Origin: Paracamarosporium sp. OC-R06-R3
Lineage: Eukaryota; Ascomycota; Dothideomycetes; Pleosporales; Didymosphaeriaceae
NCBI GenBank assembly: GCA_019828545.1
Contig: JACVRA010000814.1
Location: forward strand, 1-27,279
Length of the DNA stretch: 27,279 nucleotides
Direction of reading: 5' to 3'
Shown here: piece after piece, positions 1 to 10,547 of the stretch
Numbering within the stretch: the first letter of the stretch is position 1
Layout of the letters: each line of letters begins with the position of its first letter
Notes under the pieces: model-generated
What the model was told of the DNA's origin: nothing
The model's input: only the letters and a program-made list of their open reading frames with translations
The model's database searches: none
Made by a program: the position numbers and the translations under genes

Positions 1-233
1 CAATCAGCTTAGCGCACCAAACTTCTGCGCTAGTACTGTACCTGTCCCAACAACCAACCGCTAGAGGAAAACTGCTAATGTATAATGTCATGTTTCCTGG
101 TGGAGACATTGAATCTAATATCGATATTTGATTATACATGAAATGAAACAGCAAAAAGTCGCAATAGTCTCTTCGTGAAAAGCGCTGCAAGAGGTAAACC
201 AGATTCGTAATACCTCTGCCTCAAAATGAAACG

Positions 234-1869
234 TTAAAGCTTAACAACAAAACGCTCCCTAAGCCACCCTCCGTAACGGACAAAGATGAGTGGCACTGGA
301 AGAAAAGCTACGCCTATAAACCCTAGGACGCTATTCCCCCACCCAAGTCCAAGGTCTGCATACAAAGACGGCCCTACCAATGGAATGAAAGCTGCAAAAA
401 GAAGCCTGAGAACCACGTTCGCGGCCAACGCAGAGGCGGCAGCCTCGGGGCCAAAAACATCCACAGTGTAGAGCTGAATTGGCATTATGACCCAAAGAAC
501 ACCGAACCCAAAGAAGAAGGTGCCGATTATGGGCACGATCCAATGAGTCTGCTTCTCGGCTGCCCAGCCATACCAGAAGATACCAACGGGTACGGCGGGC
601 AAGACCCACGCCATCGGCTTCAGGCGTCCTTCAGGTTTGGGTGAATCTCCAAGTGCTTTTTGCAGCTTGTCACTCACACGGGCATAGACTCCGAGAGAGA
701 TTGCCATTCCAGTTCCAACGCCGAGATATGACAAGCCAGAAATGCCGGCGGAGAAGTGATATTGTTCCTCAAAGACTGTAGGAAACGTGGTGAACAGCAA
801 AAAGAGCAGGCCGAAAACGAACGCGCACAGGAGGGCAAGGAGGAGAACGATTGGTGACAAGATGAGAAGCTTTGTTGGTCGGACAATGGCGCGGAGGAAC
901 AGTTGACGAGGGGTCAGGCCCCGGTCCATTTTAGAAACTAAGGCAGCATTGCCAGTTTCTTTCCGGAGACGAGCAGCTTTCCATCCTAGCAGCACGGCGG
1001 CATTGGTTTCCCGGAGCAAGAAGATTGATATGGTAAACAACAACCCTGTCTAGGTCGAATCATCAGCGACTCGGTTATGATACGGGCTGTGCTCTACTCA
1101 CTAGGATTGTGATGATCCAAAAAGTCCATCGCCAGCCAACTGATTCCGACACAAAGCCACCAATAATTGGGCCTAAGACCTTGAATGATCGTCAATGTCA
1201 TGACTGTTTACGACGGGTAATGCCACCTACTGGTCCCAGAAGTGGTCCCACGAAAAACACAGACATTGCTTTTCCACGCTGAGCTGGCGGGATCACATCG
1301 GCGACAGTTCCTCCGCCAACTGTCAACGGGCCTGAAGAAGCACATCCAGCAAGGAATCGAAAAACAAGAAACATGCCGGTGTTTTTGCCCAGCGCACATC
1401 CGATGATGAAGCCAATGTAAATGACATTGCAGGTATGGTAGATCACAAGGCGCCCGTACAGTTCGGATAGCGGTGCAATGAACAATGGCCCAAGGGCGAA
1501 GCCGCAAAGGTAAATGGACACGGTGAGACTGATAACGGTGGAACTCGTGATATGGAAGTCCTTAGCAAGCCAGGCAGCTCCAGGTGCAAACATCGTCGCG
1601 GCGAGGTTTCTATATGCGTGTTAGTCAATACGGGATTTGCTTCGCCAAGGAGCGTAGGAACTGCCTTACGCAGTGAGCAAGAAAGTGCTGGAGAGGACAA
1701 CCTGGGTCATGCGAATCCATGCTGGCCAATTGAGCGGATTTTGGGGATCGTCTGGTCCATCCCAGTCGACAATTTTGTCCTCTGTCTCTTGTTCGATTGT
1801 TTTTTCGTCAGGCTCGCTAGATTGTTGATCGTGATGGCCGTCTTCCACAGATTCCAAATCAACCGCCAT
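234..1869 (-). CDS. MFS transporter, DHA1 (polyamine/multidrug-type) exporter
   Basis: Plasma-membrane drug:proton antiporter of the major facilitator superfamily, probably exporting the cluster product. Four exons join in phase: 1869-1670, 1609-1227, 1172-1102 and 1049-234, giving 489 aa, normal for the family. The acidic N-terminus leads into VDWDGPDDPQNPLNWP, the hallmark before helix 1 of fungal DHA1 proteins. Exon 2 carries the motif A-like loop APLSELYGRL, then PPAQRGKAMSVF and the motif C-like GPLLGPVGPIIGG, which is complete only after splicing at 1227/1172. About twelve hydrophobic segments are visible, with a long cytosolic loop around KAARLRKETGN. The start at 1869 precedes the signature. 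It is transcribed away from the Zn2Cys6 gene, sharing a 352-bp promoter. Family call is secure; substrate is inferred from context. Confidence 0.9.
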
Positions 1870-2221
1870 GATATGCTGTCAAGGATTGGTCGCGTGTTTT
1901 TTCGCTGGTGCGAGGCCTTGCTTGCTATATATTCGAGGCAAGATAGGCGGACGGTCAACGTCTGGATGGAGACGGTCGCGTGGAGGAGCCATGGCCATAG
2001 CTTTTTGCGCAAAAGTTAATTGCGCCAACTACTAAATCCGCAAGACGGCCCGTAAATACGGAGCCAGACTGGAGATATGATCAGTATCAAGGGAGCGCGG
2101 AGAGTGAGCGAACGCGGAGGGTCAGAAGAGCGGGCATCGTTCATGGGCGGAGGATCAACGCGGAGGGTCGGAGGGTCAATGCTTTCGAGAGCTCCGCGAG
2201 CGCCTCAATTCCAGTCACACC
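1870..2221. promoter_or_regulatory. Shared divergent promoter of MFS and Zn2Cys6 genes, with repeated CGGAG-type elements
   Basis: This 352-bp spacer lies between two divergent start codons. At 2096-2107, 2113-2124, 2146-2157 and 2159-2170 it has four copies of a 12-mer close to CGCGGAGGGTCA, plus a shortened fifth copy GGAGGGTCA at 2170-2178. All are in the same direction. CGG is the usual half-site of Zn2Cys6 proteins, so binding by the adjacent regulator is a reasonable inference, but unproven. Confidence 0.5.
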
Positions 2222-4499
2222 ATGGCCGACAATGCTCAACGTCCGCGTCCGCCGCCAAATCGACGCAGAGACAAAGCTCAGCTTTCCTGTGACCCTTGTA
2301 GACACCGAAAGTACGTGCTCCATAGTTATCTCAAAGTCGTGCATGCTTAACTTTGAAGGCTGAGGTGCGACCGACACCACCCATGCGGAGCTTGCTCAAG
2401 GCGTGGCCTCACCAACTCCTGCAATTATGCGACGGCACCTTCTTCTACGCCCGATTCTCAGCGGTCTGTTGCTCCGCGACAGTCTACCAGCCTCCATGGC
2501 AGAATCTCTGAACTAGAGAGCCTTGTCGTGACGCTCATGAAAGGCCAATCACTCCCAAGTCCGTCCGCATCGACATCGCCAAGACCAAGCTCGCTGTCAC
2601 CCGCAGATGCGTTACCTGAGATCAGGAGACCTAAAAACCTCCAAGATGAAGCTACATCTCCGACAGACCCTGGCACCCTAAAATTGCGCGAGTCTGGAAC
2701 CAGCTATGTTCAGAGTGTCCATTGGGAGGCCATTCTTACCAAAATCAAAGGACTGAAGGAGGACCTGGTCACTGATAGCAAAGCTCCACCCGGTTCACAC
2801 TTGTTTTATGGCCCAAATCGGCATGCAACTCGAGATGAAATACTGGCTGCTGTTCCTCCTCGTCTAGTCGCTGACCGCCTCATGGCCCTTCACTTCGATT
2901 CATACATTATCACCCCATGTCAGTACACCCAGGCTTTCTTTCTGCTTTCAGAAGCATTGACTGTGTTCTGTAGATATTATCCATAGCAAGAAGTTTCTTC
3001 GAGAGGTGGGTTCTTTCCAATCTGACCGATTACAAGCAGTCTGACATTTGACTAGTACGAAGCCTTTTGGGAAGATCCGGCTGCAACTTCCATCGCTTGG
3101 ATTGGTCTCATGTTCTCAATGTTGTATATTGCTGCGCAGTTGCAGACCTTCACCATTGACGTCACCGACGGACGAGCCGAATCACTCAAGGTAGAATATC
3201 TTACCATGAAGGATGCCTTCCGGGAGAAGGCCATTCAATGCCTTATTCTAGCCAGGTATACGATGGGAGGACCACATATCCTGGAAACCCTCATAACGGT
3301 CCTTACTGGAGAGTTTGTACTCTTAAAAGATAACGCGACTGATGGCAGGCTTTTGATTAGTATGATACTCAATCTTGCAATGCGCATGGGCTATCACCGG
3401 GACCCAGATCACTTCCCTGGCATATCTCCATTCCAGGTTGAGATGCGCAGACGTGTCTGGACTATAATCCTTCAGTTAGATCTCACTCTCTCCTTAGAGA
3501 TGGGCCTTCCTCGAAGTGCCACAGATAAGTACATTGATACAAAACTGCCCCGTAATCTGCGCGACTGTGATTTCGAAGAGGACACGAGCGAAATGCCTCC
3601 GCCGAGGCCAGAAACAGAATGGACGCCGGTGCTCCCTCTCATTGCGAAAGGGCGACTGATAACAGCTCTCGGCTTGATTTGCGACTTCAATGCCGATATT
3701 AATCCCCCTTCCTACGACGAGGTCATTAAGGCCGACGCACTTCTTGAAGACGTGCACAATCGTGCTATTCCGCCCGTGTTGCGCTGGGAAACCATGCCAC
3801 ACCCCATCACGGATAGCCCAAGCCTTGTGATACATCGGGTAAGTGTGCAGATGACCTACTACAAATCACGCATCCTCCTGTACCGAAGAGCTTTGATAAG
3901 CTACCCAATTCGACAGCCTCACGAGCGGGACAGGGAATCGGTGCGAATTTGTTTAGATTCTGCACTAAAGATTCTATCGTTTCAACAGATGCTTCACGAA
4001 GAGTCTCAGCCATTTGGCCGTTTGTATCAGCTCAGATGGAAGGTCACCCGTCTCAACCAGGATGTACTCCTCGCAACGAGCGTGCTCTGCCTCTACCTTC
4101 AAGACATCGATAAATTCGAATTGCCTGAGACTTCCAGACAGACAACGTGGTCACCTAAGGCTGAAGAGATTCGACAACGCCTAACGACTTCGCACAAGAT
4201 TTGGCTCCAAATGAGTACAGCATCTGCGGAAGCTGGAAAGATAGCAAAAGCTCTAAGCATCGTCCTTGGAATTACAGAAGTGTCCGCCGAGGATGGTAGC
4301 GGTCCGGCTTCTTATGACTTTCTGGCGGATTTTGATGCCATACCTCTGAATGACTTTGGCGGAACGTTCAACAATCAATGTGAGAAGCACACCCCGACAT
4401 GCCGATGGCAACTAACAAAGAGGTGCATAAGATTTTCCTTCCGGCTTCTACTCTCCTATCACGTTTTTCGATAATGTACTGGAAACTCGGGGGACATGA
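2222..4499 (+). CDS. Zn2Cys6 binuclear-cluster transcription factor with fungal-specific TF domain
   Basis: Probable pathway-specific nuclear regulator. Exon 1 (2222-2310) encodes a basic N-terminus and the first half of the zinc cluster; the intron 2311-2358 splits it. After splicing the six cysteines are C23, C26, C33, C39, C42 and C51 (CX2CX6CX5CX2CX8C), a complete Zn2Cys6 domain. A linker and short leucine-containing helix (RISELESLV) follow. Exon 2 is 2359-2918; exon 3 is only 32 nt (2974-3005) and restores IIHSKKFLRE followed by YEAFWEDP in exon 4 (from 3056), the conserved opening of the fungal-specific TF domain. The 3' end is less sure: an intron 4380-4431 (GTGAGA donor, CTAAC branch site) gives 690 aa ending at 4499; unspliced reading stops at 4474 with a Cys/Arg-rich tail that looks non-coding. 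Target genes are inferred from position. Confidence 0.85.
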
Positions 4500-5320
4500 A
4501 AATACGATGATTTTGCTGTCAATATGGTTGCTATGGATGACATTCAACAAGCGCCCCACAATCAGGAATGTGGTATCAAACACGAATCGAGCGTAGAGGA
4601 ATGCGGGACCAAGATTGCAACGTTTTGACTAATGGATATTTTTTCTCGTATCCCTCGGCCTCTTTACGAGGATACTCTTCCATTGGTCACATATTTTCAG
4701 GACCATGTAGGGCAGATAGTTGTTTCAGTTTAGCTTACCAATTTTTTGACTTATATCCGTAGTGCTACCGTAGTCGATCTGCGCATTACCGCATACCCCT
4801 CAAGGTTAGAAGTAAAGGGGGGTCGATTAAAACAAAGACAGACTGCCTCATGCACAGAAATTAATAGATAAATTCAAAGGCCATTTCAAGGATAGAGAAG
4901 AGCTGGAGCTTTATGACCCTCCACGCGTAGATTTTGAGGCATAGAAACGTGCAACGGCTGTGATGGGTCTTCACTCTTGAAGTTATAAGATGTGGGGACT
5001 GGGTTCTGGACGCCCGCATGGTATGAACCTTCAGAAGCTCTTAGAGGCACTTGTGTTACTTTGCTAGGAGATATGCGAGGCTTGAACAGAAATAATATGG
5101 CATCATTCTATAGGTACTATCTCTTTTCGGCTGCCTATCGCGCCGCTTTCTGTCCAAGAGTCCTGGGATGTTGTGTATTATCATAATCGTAGTCTGTGTC
5201 ATGGATCCCTCAAATAATGATAAAGACCTCACATACAAAGTTGACACTGGGTCCTGATCTATCACGTGATCTGCTCATCACAAATAGACATGTTGTTCAT
5301 TACTCGACATTGAAGATGAA
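4500..5320. other. Convergent intergenic spacer, no gene seen
   Basis: This is the 3' flank of the regulator and of the FAD oxidase. Short open frames here have no recognisable protein character. On the minus strand around 4913-4926 there is one GTGGAGGGTCA, resembling the repeats in the regulator promoter, and at 5261-5270 a perfect palindrome ATCACGTGAT. No function is claimed. Confidence 0.5.
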
Positions 5321-7076
5321 CTAAGACTCTATCCCAGGGCCATCTGTTCGTGGAGCGCCGTTAAAGGTAAAGTACCCCGGCCTTAACTTCTGGAACACGC
5401 CCTTAGGATCATACTTCTCTGCTACGCTTTTCAATCCCGCCCTATTTTTGCTCCCGTAGCTCTTCAACACGTCTTGATATTCGCTCCCATAGTTCATATA
5501 GACGTACTCCTCGAACAAACCTCTCCTAATACCTTCCGCTTTTGCCTTATTCATCACCCTTGCAATTGTAGAAATCAAGACGTTGTCATCTGACTCGTTC
5601 TTCCACATCAAAGCAAAGATAATGTTGACGTAGGGACCACCTTCGGCTCTGAGTGGTAAGGAGTTACCTCCATTCCGAGCCCAGCGCTTCAGATTCGTGC
5701 GCGTCAGGAATTGGACCAGGGGTAGTGCATTCAAACCCTCGTACTTCCCTTGTATCGATTCCGTCTCTGCGTAGAACATATCCACGAACCAAGCTATGAA
5801 ATCCTCGTCCATCTTGAAAGTGTGGGTCCAGAACATATCTCGGGATCCTGCAGGTCCTTGGCTGGCAATCTGATCAGTCATGTTGACGAGGGAACGGACT
5901 GCAGTATCGCTGCTGATATGTGGAATCGAGCGCATTTCCTTGAATACTGGGGGATCGACAATAGGATCGGAATACATGTTCAGCACACTAAACACTTTCT
6001 GGCCGCCTATGTTCAGAACGAACATCCATGTGTGTACCTTAGTATCGGTACTGTATGCGAATTTAGAGAAAGCTGGGATGACTTTGGCACGCTCATCGTA
6101 GGAGTAAATGAGGCTACCAGAGAATATGTCCCCTTGCGGAAATGCCTCGAGGTCGAACCGAGTCACGATTCCGAAGTTGGGACCGCCACCTCGTAAAGCC
6201 TTGTATAGATCTGGATAGGAGGCTCGGTTGACATTGAGGATCTGCCCAGCTGCTGTGACCACTTCGTAGTTGACGACATTGTCGCAGCCCCAGCCATATT
6301 TGTTCGCGAAGTAGGAAATACCGCCTAGGGTCAACGTTTAGAGTTTGATACTTTGTATGGCGATTAATGGTTGAGACTCACCCCCGGTTGTGAATCCACC
6401 AACACCAACATCGGAACCTCTCGCACCATTAACTTGGATTCCATGCTTGGCCAGCTCCGTATACACATCGCCCCATCTTAGACCTGAGCCTAACCTTACA
6501 ATCTTCTTATCCTGGCTTGGTTGGATGTTCTTGAGGTTCTTCAAATCAATTGTAACCCCATTGTCAATGTTGGAAGCGCCTTTCATGGAAGCGTGTCCTC
6601 CACTTTTCACCGCAAATTTACACTGCGTCCATCGAGACACAAGGATCGCGGTGCTAACTTCGTCAGCCTGGGTAGGTTGGAAAACAACAAGTGGAGTCAC
6701 ATCCTCTTGAATCGCTGACCAATATCCCAAGCCCCACTCCTGTTCTTCTGGGGTGTTTTGGGCTATCGTTTGGTTAGGGTAAAGGCTATGAAGAATAGAG
6801 GCCTGAACACGAATTAGTCGCATGGAAACCTTGCATTTCCTTCGGACGTTCGCCTCTATTAGACAAAACTGAGTAAAGGCTTACTGCTGCTGCACAATCC
6901 CCGCTGGAGGCATTGTAGTTGCTGTCAAAGAAATTCGCTAATTGCTTCACGTTGAAACCACGATTCGCAAGAGCCTGTCTAGGATTGAAGTTCGCAGGCT
7001 CGCGATAGCTGGATGATGTTGCTTCCGCGAGGGCAGCCGTCAGCGCCAATAAAAAAGAGAAATGCATCATGGACAA
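5321..7076 (-). CDS. Secreted-type FAD-dependent oxidoreductase, berberine-bridge (VAO/PCMH) class
   Basis: Flavoprotein oxidase/dehydrogenase of the type common in fungal metabolite clusters, likely oxidising an alcohol or forming a ring. Exons 7076-6885, 6802-6382 and 6324-5321 give 538 aa. The start MSMMHF is followed by a hydrophobic signal peptide, suggesting entry into the secretory pathway. The FAD-binding PCMH domain shows YWS, PTQADEVSTA, KSGGHASM and, across the second junction, GVGGFTTGGGISYFANKYGW. His134 in SGGH is the expected covalent flavin attachment residue. The stretch before GVGG reads ARGSD and has no Cys, so a second, cysteinyl link is not expected. The C-terminal BBE domain is recognised by YMNYG and YDPKGVFQKLRPGYF. 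The first intron (82 nt, 6884-6803) was chosen because it restores CAAAASILHSLYP. Its promoter has an 18-bp tandem. Class is certain; substrate unknown. Confidence 0.9.
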
Positions 7077-7340
7077 GATTCGCTATACCTCCATGCAGCA
7101 CTCATTTCCTTTCTATACTAGATATATGTACCTAAACAACATAAAGGTGACGTAACCATGAATGGGGCATAAACTACTTCGCCTAATAGATCTGACAACT
7201 AGTTACCCCAAAGACATAGCCGCCATCAAAATCTGCCTTGGGAGCTTTCACGACCACTGCGCCACGCGCTTTGAATCCTTCTATTCGCGGCGAGAGCGAT
7301 GTGGCTGCAATACTAAAGACAGAGATTTGTTATTGAATGT

Positions 7341-7376
7341 ATGTAAGCAATGACCCGCATGTAAGCGATGACCCGC
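7341..7376. repeat. Two tandem 18-bp units upstream of the FAD oxidase
   Basis: ATGTAAGCAATGACCCGC at 7341-7358 is followed directly by ATGTAAGCGATGACCCGC at 7359-7376, 17 of 18 bases identical. The pair lies about 265 bp upstream of the FAD oxidase start at 7076, a plausible position for activator sites. The TGACCCGC core reads GCGGGTCA on the other strand, similar to the GAGGGTCA cores of the regulator promoter. Confidence 0.6.
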
Positions 7377-7964
7377 GAAGGTTAGACAAAGGTGTCCAAA
7401 TCGACACAAATCCCGGGCATTAGTCACGATTAGGGAATAGCCTAGATTGAATGCGCATGTACACCAGGATGTGGCATATGCGTAAGCTCGACCTCCTGGA
7501 GGTACCGGTGATCTGACGTACGATTCCTCGGCATACGTGCAGCTAGTCCAAATGCAGACTGATGTGAATTATGTTCAAGCTGGTGCATGCATGCAACTTA
7601 CGTGAGAGCTAGTCGACGCTACATCAAGAGTAGGAGGCTGATTCAGATCAGATAATATCCACTGCGACCTGTAACAGAAATCGGAATTGTACATTGAAAG
7701 TGAGTTTCGGTGATATCAAGGTGTTCGGTGTCAGGGATTAACTGATAAAAACGAGCTCCTTCGGATGCGTTAGCTAGCGCTCGTGCTCTCCTCGCTTCGA
7801 TCTCTTGATGTAGACAATATAGACGCCGCTGAATCCTTCGACTGTAACCCTGCAAACGCAGTCACGCAGACCGAACCCATGGTCGTGAGTCTTTGGGAAC
7901 CATGAAGAACAATCAAGGAGAATGCCAGGGAACAGCAAGGTTCTGCAGCCCGTTCAGCCTGTCC

Positions 7965-8210
7965 TCATTTGTTCGTGTGGTGAAACAGCAACACCATCAA
8001 AATGTTTATATTCACACTTTTCCGACGCATTACGAGCCTTTTACAAGAATCAGAAGCAGCTACAGCCAGATAGCTGCTAGCATCAGGAGTAGCCCCAGAA
8101 GCCGCGCGAACATCGTTTAACATGTAAGCAGAGAATAGGATGTAAATTAGCATAAGGAAAAAATTAAAAGACATCAGTTCTCGATGGTAAAAGTCGTTGT
8201 TCTTAGGCAT
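7965..8210 (-). CDS. Possible small secreted or membrane peptide (81 aa, hypothetical)
   Basis: This is an ATG-initiated frame of 81 codons. It opens with a polar stretch, then a strongly hydrophobic segment (FNFFLMLIYILFSAYML) followed by NDVRA/ASG, which resembles a signal peptide with an AXA cleavage site. The remaining part has one Cys and dibasic sites (KR, RRK), of the kind cut by Kex2-type proteases. I recognise no family, and the hydrophobic run could arise by chance in AT-rich spacer. It lies between the FAD oxidase and GMC gene 1, both on the same strand. An upstream in-frame non-ATG extension to 8258 exists and is not preferred. Confidence 0.2.
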   Translation of the reverse strand: MPKNNDFYHRELMSFNFFLMLIYILFSAYMLNDVRAASGATPDASSYLAVAASDSCKRLVMRRKSVNINILMVLLFHHTNK

Positions 8211-8387
8211 TGTTGTAGTAATTCTATAGGATCTTTCGACTTTTAGAAAGAGCTCCACATAGTGAGTGGGTTATTTTGAGAGAACTTCTTATCCAGATTT
8301 ATCATTCCTGTTTCCTTTCGGATATCATCACTGTGTGCACGATCAATCCTTTCCTTTTCTGTCATTCTGAGACTCACGAAGAGCACT

Positions 8388-10078
8388 TCAAAGCTCACTG
8401 AGCACGATGTCGGCGGCCTGCTCGGCAATCGCGTAGACGGCGACTTGGGTGTGCGAAGCGATAGGTTTGGGAATCTGGGATTAGTGTTAGCTAATGTAGC
8501 AAGACTTCAGTTCACCAGATAAGATCTTACAATACTGGCATCCACAACACGAAGACCCTTCACGCCATACACCTTGAGCGACGGATCCACCACCTTGCCC
8601 ATCGCGGCGGTACCCGCAGGATGAAACACTGTAGAGCCACCTAATGCGATACGTTTGTCAATCAGCTCATTCGATGCATCAAGGCCGGCAACTTCATGGC
8701 CAGCAGGTGTGTACTCCTCCACGACAAGGTCTTTTCCTTCAGGTGTGTCGAACATAAGCTTCGTATGCATGCGGAAGCCTTCGCGCATGACGTGCTTGTC
8801 AGCCTCCGTAGCGTAGTAGTTGGGGTCAATAACTGGAGGAGCCTCAGGATCACTCGAGCTAAGTGTAACTGATCCTCGAGATGTTGGCAAGCAGCCCATA
8901 TAGAAGGTCATAATAGAGTTACCGTCCATAGGGATAGTGAGGCCTTGAGCTTCGGCACCTATGGCAGCGTATAGGAGGTTCATCTCGAGATGGCTACGGT
9001 TCTGAAGAAGAGCATTGTCGTCTGATACTGACCCCACGTCTTTCTCAAGAGCGGTCTTGTAAGGTTCGGTTGGGATTGGTACTGTAACCAGCCAGTCAAC
9101 CGGTCCCCCCTTCTCGTAATTGGGGCCGCCAAACTTAGGTGATCCAAGAGCAAGTCCCTGTTCTGGGTGTCGCAACTTCCAGTATCGAAAAAGCATAAGG
9201 TGGTCAAACAGATTGGTGCCAACTGCGGGTAGATCAACAACTGTGGTGATGCCATGCTTAGAGAGCTCGGTTGGGTCTCCAATACCAGAAAGCTGAAGGA
9301 CTTTCGGAGTTCCATATGCGCCTGAGGACACGACAACTTGGCCCCCCTCCTTGACAGTAAGTCTCTCGCCATTGACAAGCTCAACACCAAAAGCAACCTT
9401 TTCGTTGTTGATGAGAACGCGGTGCACCGTTTTATTAGTAAGAACGTTCACTCCAGTAAGCGAATATGTCTCACTGACAATCTGTCGCTTTCCATCGTTC
9501 CAGTTCTCAACTAGATCGGTAATACCTTGAGGGTGACCATTATTCGCGTCTTGGACATACTCCAGTCCAAGATTCTGCCACAGCTTCAGGACAGGCTCGC
9601 GCAGCGGGAATATCCGGCCAGACGAGGTGACTGAGGCAGTGACAACGGGACCATCAAAACCATGCTGAGTAGGGTCGCCTTTTGGATCGAAGTGTTTCTC
9701 AGACCGCTTGAAGTAGGGAAGAAGGCCGTTATAGCTCCATCTGTCGTCCTTGACATCCTTTGCCCATTCGTCATAGTCAGTTTTATCTCCACGAATCCAA
9801 CCTCCAGTGTTGATAATGGTACCCCCAGAGAGACCCTTAATAGCACAGTTGTACTTTGGAGTTTCACCTAGGTGTTTCTGAGGAGCCGTAAAGAACTTGT
9901 AATCAAGATCTGAGAAGTGCAGCAATGCCGCTTCAGCAGGGTTGGAGATATGCGGTTTTCCAGTGACATCAGGACCTGCCTCGATCAAGGTGATCGAAAG
10001 CTCAGGTTTGCGTTCATGCAGCCTCGAGGCAAGCACTACGCCCCCGATACCACCGCCAACGATGATGATGTCTGCCAT
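8388..10078 (-). CDS. GMC oxidoreductase 1 (glucose-methanol-choline family), intracellular type
   Basis: FAD-dependent alcohol oxidase/dehydrogenase, likely oxidising a terpene alcohol in the cluster pathway. Exon 1 is 10078-8531; an intron 8530-8475 (GTAAGA..CAG) leads to a 29-codon last exon 8474-8388, total 544 aa. Translation begins MADIIIVGGGIGG, the Rossmann FAD-binding motif at the very N-terminus, so no signal peptide is present and a cytosolic enzyme is expected. GLSGGTIINTGGWIRG is the GMC signature region near residue 85. The catalytic pair is His486 (FHPAGTAAMG) and His524 (ASHTQ); the second is seen only after splicing in the last exon, which otherwise would be missed. It ends AEQAADIVL, typical for the family. 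It is divergently transcribed from the P450 across a 469-bp spacer, suggesting co-regulation. Confidence 0.93.
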
Positions 10079-10547
10079 GATTTCGTTTGAGAACGTAGGA
10101 TAAGAGATAAGGTGAGCGAGATATTTGAGGAGGCAGTTCTGACTTGCCTCGTTATTGTTCCCGACTATTAAGCAATAGTTAAACAGAAAGCTCCTTTGTT
10201 TGTGCGTCGCGATCGAACTGCTGGCGGTGGCCCATGCGAATCACCAAAGATGTGACCTAGCCGTTCTTGGCTATCGGCGATTACACCCACATATTAAATT
10301 GGGGTCCGCTTACGCTGTCAGTCCTACAGGTTTCTAGACCTGTTTCACCCAATACTCGCCGCCCTGGTACCTTGTCTTCTCGCATTCGGTGCCCGACAAG
10401 CTTTATTGAGTGTCAGCCGTGCAACCCTGCCGCAGATGCATACAGATTCGGACACGCCGATCCATCAGACATCGCCAATAAAAGAGGTAGGACAGCTAGC
10501 ATCATGGATTTCAGTGTAACCCAGAGCCTTGGGTCGCCGTCGTCACG
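10079..10547. promoter_or_regulatory. Shared divergent promoter of GMC gene 1 and the P450
   Basis: A 469-bp spacer lies between two divergent starts. I see no clear repeated operator here. An upstream ATG at 10504 opens a short frame (stop at 10599) that overlaps the P450 start codon out of frame, which could reduce P450 translation if the transcript starts upstream of it. A CTTGTC..GACAAG inverted repeat lies around 10373-10402. Confidence 0.4.

Larger units (their letters stand above)
7077..8387. other. Intergenic region upstream of FAD oxidase, downstream of GMC gene 1
   Basis: About 1.3 kb with no secure gene. It holds the FAD oxidase promoter with the 18-bp tandem, a 13-bp palindrome ACCTCCTGGAGGT at 7491-7503 and a TGCATGCATGCA run at 7584-7595. 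On the minus strand 7643-7855 is open and reads somewhat coding-like, right after a CAG that could be a splice acceptor, but I could not build a gene from it. A small signal-peptide-like frame at 7965-8210 is listed separately. Confidence 0.4.

Noticed and set aside
1198..1230. MFS frame ending at 1198 as a truncated gene
   Set aside because: A splice at 1227 to 1172 restores the conserved GPIIGGF segment, so it is an intron, not a break.
4913..4926. Single GTGGAGGGTCA copy as an operator
   Set aside because: It lies in a convergent spacer downstream of both genes, with no promoter nearby; likely chance.
6801..6900. Two very short introns (about 31 and 27 nt) in the FAD oxidase 5' part
   Set aside because: Too short for fungal splicing. 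A single 82-nt intron with a CTAAT branch site gives a better protein match.
7643..7855. Minus-strand open frame that reads coding-like after a possible CAG acceptor
   Set aside because: No start or upstream exon could be joined in frame, and an overlapping frame looks equally open.
8507..8530. GMC gene 1 ending without its last catalytic histidine
   Set aside because: The last 29 codons are in a separate exon at 8474-8388 and contain His524.
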